Shown here: positions 61,529 through 64,000 of the stretch, piece by piece
Numbering within the stretch: position 1 is the first letter of the stretch
How the letters are laid out: each line of letters opens with the position of its first letter
Assembly (NCBI GenBank): GCA_910574745.1
Contig: CAJTCE010000009.1
Span: forward strand, 56,418-120,417
DNA length: 64,000 nt
Direction: 5' to 3'
Origin: Lachnospiraceae bacterium
GTDB lineage: Bacteria; Bacillota; Clostridia; Lachnospirales; Lachnospiraceae
Translations under genes and position numbers: made by a program
Notes under the pieces: model-generated
Database searches by the model: none
What the model was told of the DNA's origin: nothing
Seen by the model: the letters and a program-made list of their open reading frames with translations, nothing else

Positions 61529-63890
61529 TTTGAAACATATAGAGCGCAATGAGGAAAAAGAAATATTTGAATATATTTCAGAGCGTAATAGACAAATGCA
61601 TGTAGCTCTTTTTGGAATGTCTGGAGTGGGAAAGACAGAGATTTTATTAACATCATTAAATATTCTTATTAATGGGGATTTATATAGTGGATATACAATA
61701 CTACATTATGACGCTGCACAAGTTCCAGAAAATTGTACAAATGATTTATTTTACAGCTCACTTACATATAAATTAATGCAAAAGTCGTATTCAAATGATA
61801 TAGATCTAACACGTGTTTCTCAAGGGAATACGTTTCTCTCATATTTAGAGAAAAGTTCTTACAAAGAGGAAGTTAAGTCTAATGCTAAAAAGGCATTAAT
61901 TTCTTCATTGTCATTACTGCCAACTATAGGTCCTGTAATTTATGAACTATTGAATACTTCAGATGATAATGTTAGTCAAAATTATCAAACTATACAATAT
62001 GTTTTTAGAGAGTATATAAATTATTTAAGTAAAACTACAGGAATAATTATTTTTGTTGACAATATTCAGCATATACCCTTAGATGCTGTTTCGGCTTTTT
62101 ATGAAGTAGTGCGTCAAGCAGAAGGAAATATAATTTTGTTTACATCATATACTTTGGAAGATAATAGGTTTTTTTCAAAGAAAATAGTGGCAGAATATAG
62201 TTTGCATAAAGACAATCTTGTGTTATTGATTGAAAATATTCCGCTAGAATTATTTGATAGGTTATGTGAAGAAAATTTAGATTCCCAATTATATTACAGC
62301 TTACATCAAAGACTACAATATTTTTATGCATTGGTTCAATATGGAAACATGCGAGAGATAGATGAGTTAATTTTTCAAATCAGCCAAAACGGTCTTGATA
62401 ACCTTACTGACACCCCAACCTTGCAAGGGATTAAAGCTTTAGATGAAATAAAAAAGGATATCATAGATTTAACTGCTTTATTTCCGGAAGGTATTAAGTT
62501 GTCATTTATAAAACGTATTCTAAAGTACAATGAAGGATGTACGGAATCACAATTTAAACAGAGTATATCAAATCTGTGCAAAATGAATTATATTCTTATT
62601 GGGGATAATGATACGTTAAAAGTACAGCACGAAAAAATTATGCAGGCTAGCAGGCAAAACCTAGAAATAGCATCAGAAGAAGAACGTTTTGTTGAATTGT
62701 TGCATTCATGTGAAAGTTTTTTTGCGGAAGCTGTTTACGAAGCTTCAGATAACAGCGAATTTGTGTTTTGTGTAAATGGTTTGCTTGAACTAGAAAAAGA
62801 ATTTAGTTTAGAAAGACATTTAGGTATACTGGAGAAATACATAAATATCTTATATATTAATTTTAGATATTTTCAAATATGCCATGTATATAATAAATTG
62901 GCTGAAACAGCATCATATGGTAATCAAATTGCAATATTGTTTCCAATACGCTCTATTATTCAAATACTAGATTCTTTTCAAAAAACAAGTAATTTTGAAA
63001 AAGGGCTAAAAATTAGCAGGGAACTTTCAAATTATTATAATATGGATTTATACAAGGCAAAGTTTTTGCTACAATCTTATCACTATGAAGATGCAATAAA
63101 AGTTTTAAATAACCGATTGAACAATTATGAAAGTTGGAGCATTTATTTAAATGCTATGCAGCATTTACGCAGGGATAGCGATGTGCGAGGCTATGTTAAA
63201 CAACTTATCAATGAAAAATTCGATTATGAAGATGATGAGTATTATTATATTATTTTAAGGAATTCCGGACATCTATTTGATTTTCAAACGGCATATGAAA
63301 ATGTTAATAAGGCTTTGGAATACTTCAAAACTATTAATAACACTTTTGTTGAATCAACTTGTTTAAACAATATAGGTATTTTATACTTGTATAAAGGTAA
63401 AGAATCCTCAAATGTTCTTACTGCCAAAGACTATTTTAAAAAGGCTCAAAAAATGATGCACCAGTTAAAATCAAATGAGGAATATCAGTCAATAATAAAT
63501 ATAGGTGTTAGTTATTTTTGCGAAAAAGATTATAATATGGCGTTGGAATATTTTACAAACGCTGCCCATATTATGCCCAAAAGTCTGACGTTCGATTTTA
63601 TAAAATTAAAATGCAATACACTGATGAGTCAATATATGATTGGAAGTTTGCCTATTGAGGATATTCGGGAAGAATTATTATTATTGTATTCGGAAGCAGA
63701 GAAAATGCCAGACCCTTGGATACGTCTTCTTTGTAAATACAACCTAAGCATGCTACGAGCAGATAATAATTCTTATATTGAAAGTTTGAAAAAAGAATAT
63801 CCTGGTGAAATAAATGCTTATGGGTTGATTGTACCAAATACAGATTTTGGTAATTTTATGCTTGGGATATCTCCGCATTGGAGATATTAG
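61506..63890 (+). CDS. Large P-loop ATPase (STAND-like) with helical-repeat C-terminus
   Basis: 794 residues, AAGGAAA before the ATG. Walker A is G37-MSGVGKT-44 and Walker B is IIIFVDN at residues 180-186, followed by a sensor-like stretch (GNIILFTSYT). The middle (about 320-400) reads like a winged-helix part. Residues from about 440 to 780 are alpha-helical with TPR-like pairs (LNNIGILYLYKG, IINIGVSYFCEKDYNMALEYF). This plan fits STAND NTPases, which act as sensors in signalling and in antiphage defence (Avs-like). No nuclease, TIR or protease effector domain is visible; an N-terminal effector would have to be the product of the overlapped gene. Function is inference. Confidence 0.7.
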   Translation: MSKIKINNLKHIERNEEKEIFEYISERNRQMHVALFGMSGVGKTEILLTSLNILINGDLYSGYTILHYDAAQVPENCTNDLFYSSLTYKLMQKSYSNDIDLTRVSQGNTFLSYLEKSSYKEEVKSNAKKALISSLSLLPTIGPVIYELLNTSDDNVSQNYQTIQYVFREYINYLSKTTGIIIFVDNIQHIPLDAVSAFYEVVRQAEGNIILFTSYTLEDNRFFSKKIVAEYSLHKDNLVLLIENIPLELFDRLCEENLDSQLYYSLHQRLQYFYALVQYGNMREIDELIFQISQNGLDNLTDTPTLQGIKALDEIKKDIIDLTALFPEGIKLSFIKRILKYNEGCTESQFKQSISNLCKMNYILIGDNDTLKVQHEKIMQASRQNLEIASEEERFVELLHSCESFFAEAVYEASDNSEFVFCVNGLLELEKEFSLERHLGILEKYINILYINFRYFQICHVYNKLAETASYGNQIAILFPIRSIIQILDSFQKTSNFEKGLKISRELSNYYNMDLYKAKFLLQSYHYEDAIKVLNNRLNNYESWSIYLNAMQHLRRDSDVRGYVKQLINEKFDYEDDEYYYIILRNSGHLFDFQTAYENVNKALEYFKTINNTFVESTCLNNIGILYLYKGKESSNVLTAKDYFKKAQKMMHQLKSNEEYQSIINIGVSYFCEKDYNMALEYFTNAAHIMPKSLTFDFIKLKCNTLMSQYMIGSLPIEDIREELLLLYSEAEKMPDPWIRLLCKYNLSMLRADNNSYIESLKKEYPGEINAYGLIVPNTDFGNFMLGISPHWRY

Positions 63891-64000
63891 ATAATATGAA
63901 GTGACCTCACATTTGTAGCAACGTGGATTTACCTGTATACTAAGTTTTGGAAAAAACAATGGTAACAGGGATTACCGCATACAAAAGGAGGCCACCTTAT
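63891..64000 (+). other. Region before a gene that starts beyond the window
   Basis: AAAAGGAGG at 63982-63990 is a strong ribosome binding site, and the window ends in CACCTTAT, so a plus-strand start codon probably lies within a few bases of the edge. The base composition of 63900-64000 is more GC-rich than the ATPase gene, so the accessory stretch may end here or a mobile element may begin. Confidence 0.45.

Noticed and set aside
63891..64000. Left end of an insertion sequence
   Set aside because: A strong ribosome binding site and a change in composition are visible, but no terminal inverted repeat or target duplication can be shown from the bases available.

Overview
The window looks like a chromosome segment of a low-to-moderate GC Firmicute, most likely a gut Clostridium of the Lachnospiraceae type. 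The evidence is the gene set and gene order: CIRCE-controlled hrcA-grpE-dnaK-dnaJ, ricT/holB/yaaR, ireB-ruvX-DUF1292, RNase J, a FabK-type fatty acid synthesis cluster, type III glutamine synthetase, strong AGGAGG ribosome binding sites, and orders shared with Bacillus subtilis (the yaaO-to-yabC block and the yrzL-yrrK-yrzB-yrrLMNO block). No database search was possible, so the genus is inference. Nearly all genes lie on the minus strand. No tRNA, rRNA or CRISPR array was seen.

Layout. 1-7.5 kb: sugar-uptake operon (binding lipoprotein, two permeases, MsmK-type ATPase, GH32 hydrolase, HPr-like protein) facing a LacI-type regulator, with CCGG-centred palindromic operators between them. 7.7-12.4 kb: class II aldolase plus MtnA-type isomerase (a probable 5-deoxypentose salvage pair), a DHH phosphoesterase, and an HxlR regulator facing two tandem flavin oxidoreductases. 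12.5-18.8 kb: type II fatty acid synthesis (acpP, fabD, fabG, fabF, fabZ, fabK, fabH) with two TTTGA-N3-TCAAA boxes, one lying over the acpP promoter. 18.8-27.1 kb: rsmI, a tRNA/rRNA-type methyltransferase, ricT, holB, yaaR, a Gmk-like kinase, pyk, an Orn/Lys/Arg-type decarboxylase and an HD protein. 27.1-29.3 kb: a gene-poor stretch with a long nested inverted repeat, a small lipoprotein and a decayed gene. 29.3-37.6 kb: glnN, the tRNA-modification pair trhP/trmR, an MltG-like stub, a YlbF protein, RNase J, a Fur protein, DUF1292, ruvX and ireB. 37.7-42.2 kb: an MBOAT/SGNH O-acylation pair, mtaB with an internal repeat expansion, and a second HPr-like protein. 42.4-48.4 kb: thiI, a cysteine desulfurase, rsmE, prmA and hisD. 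48.4-54.3 kb: an ABC exporter with its own two-component system, and a PF06541 membrane protein. 54.3-59.5 kb: the heat-shock operon.

59.8-64 kb: a tyrosine recombinase, then a visibly AT-rich accessory stretch. It holds a gene interrupted by an in-frame TGA, overlapped by a 794-residue P-loop (STAND-like) ATPase with a helical-repeat C-terminus. This is the best candidate in the window for an undescribed, possibly defence-related system.

Several starts were set at internal ATG/GTG codons where a Shine-Dalgarno sequence decided the matter (msmK-type ATPase, DHH protein, hxlR, first flavoprotein, fabG, acpP, glnN, fur, ruvX, mtaB, rsmE, hrcA, both HPr-like and PF06541 calls are explained individually).
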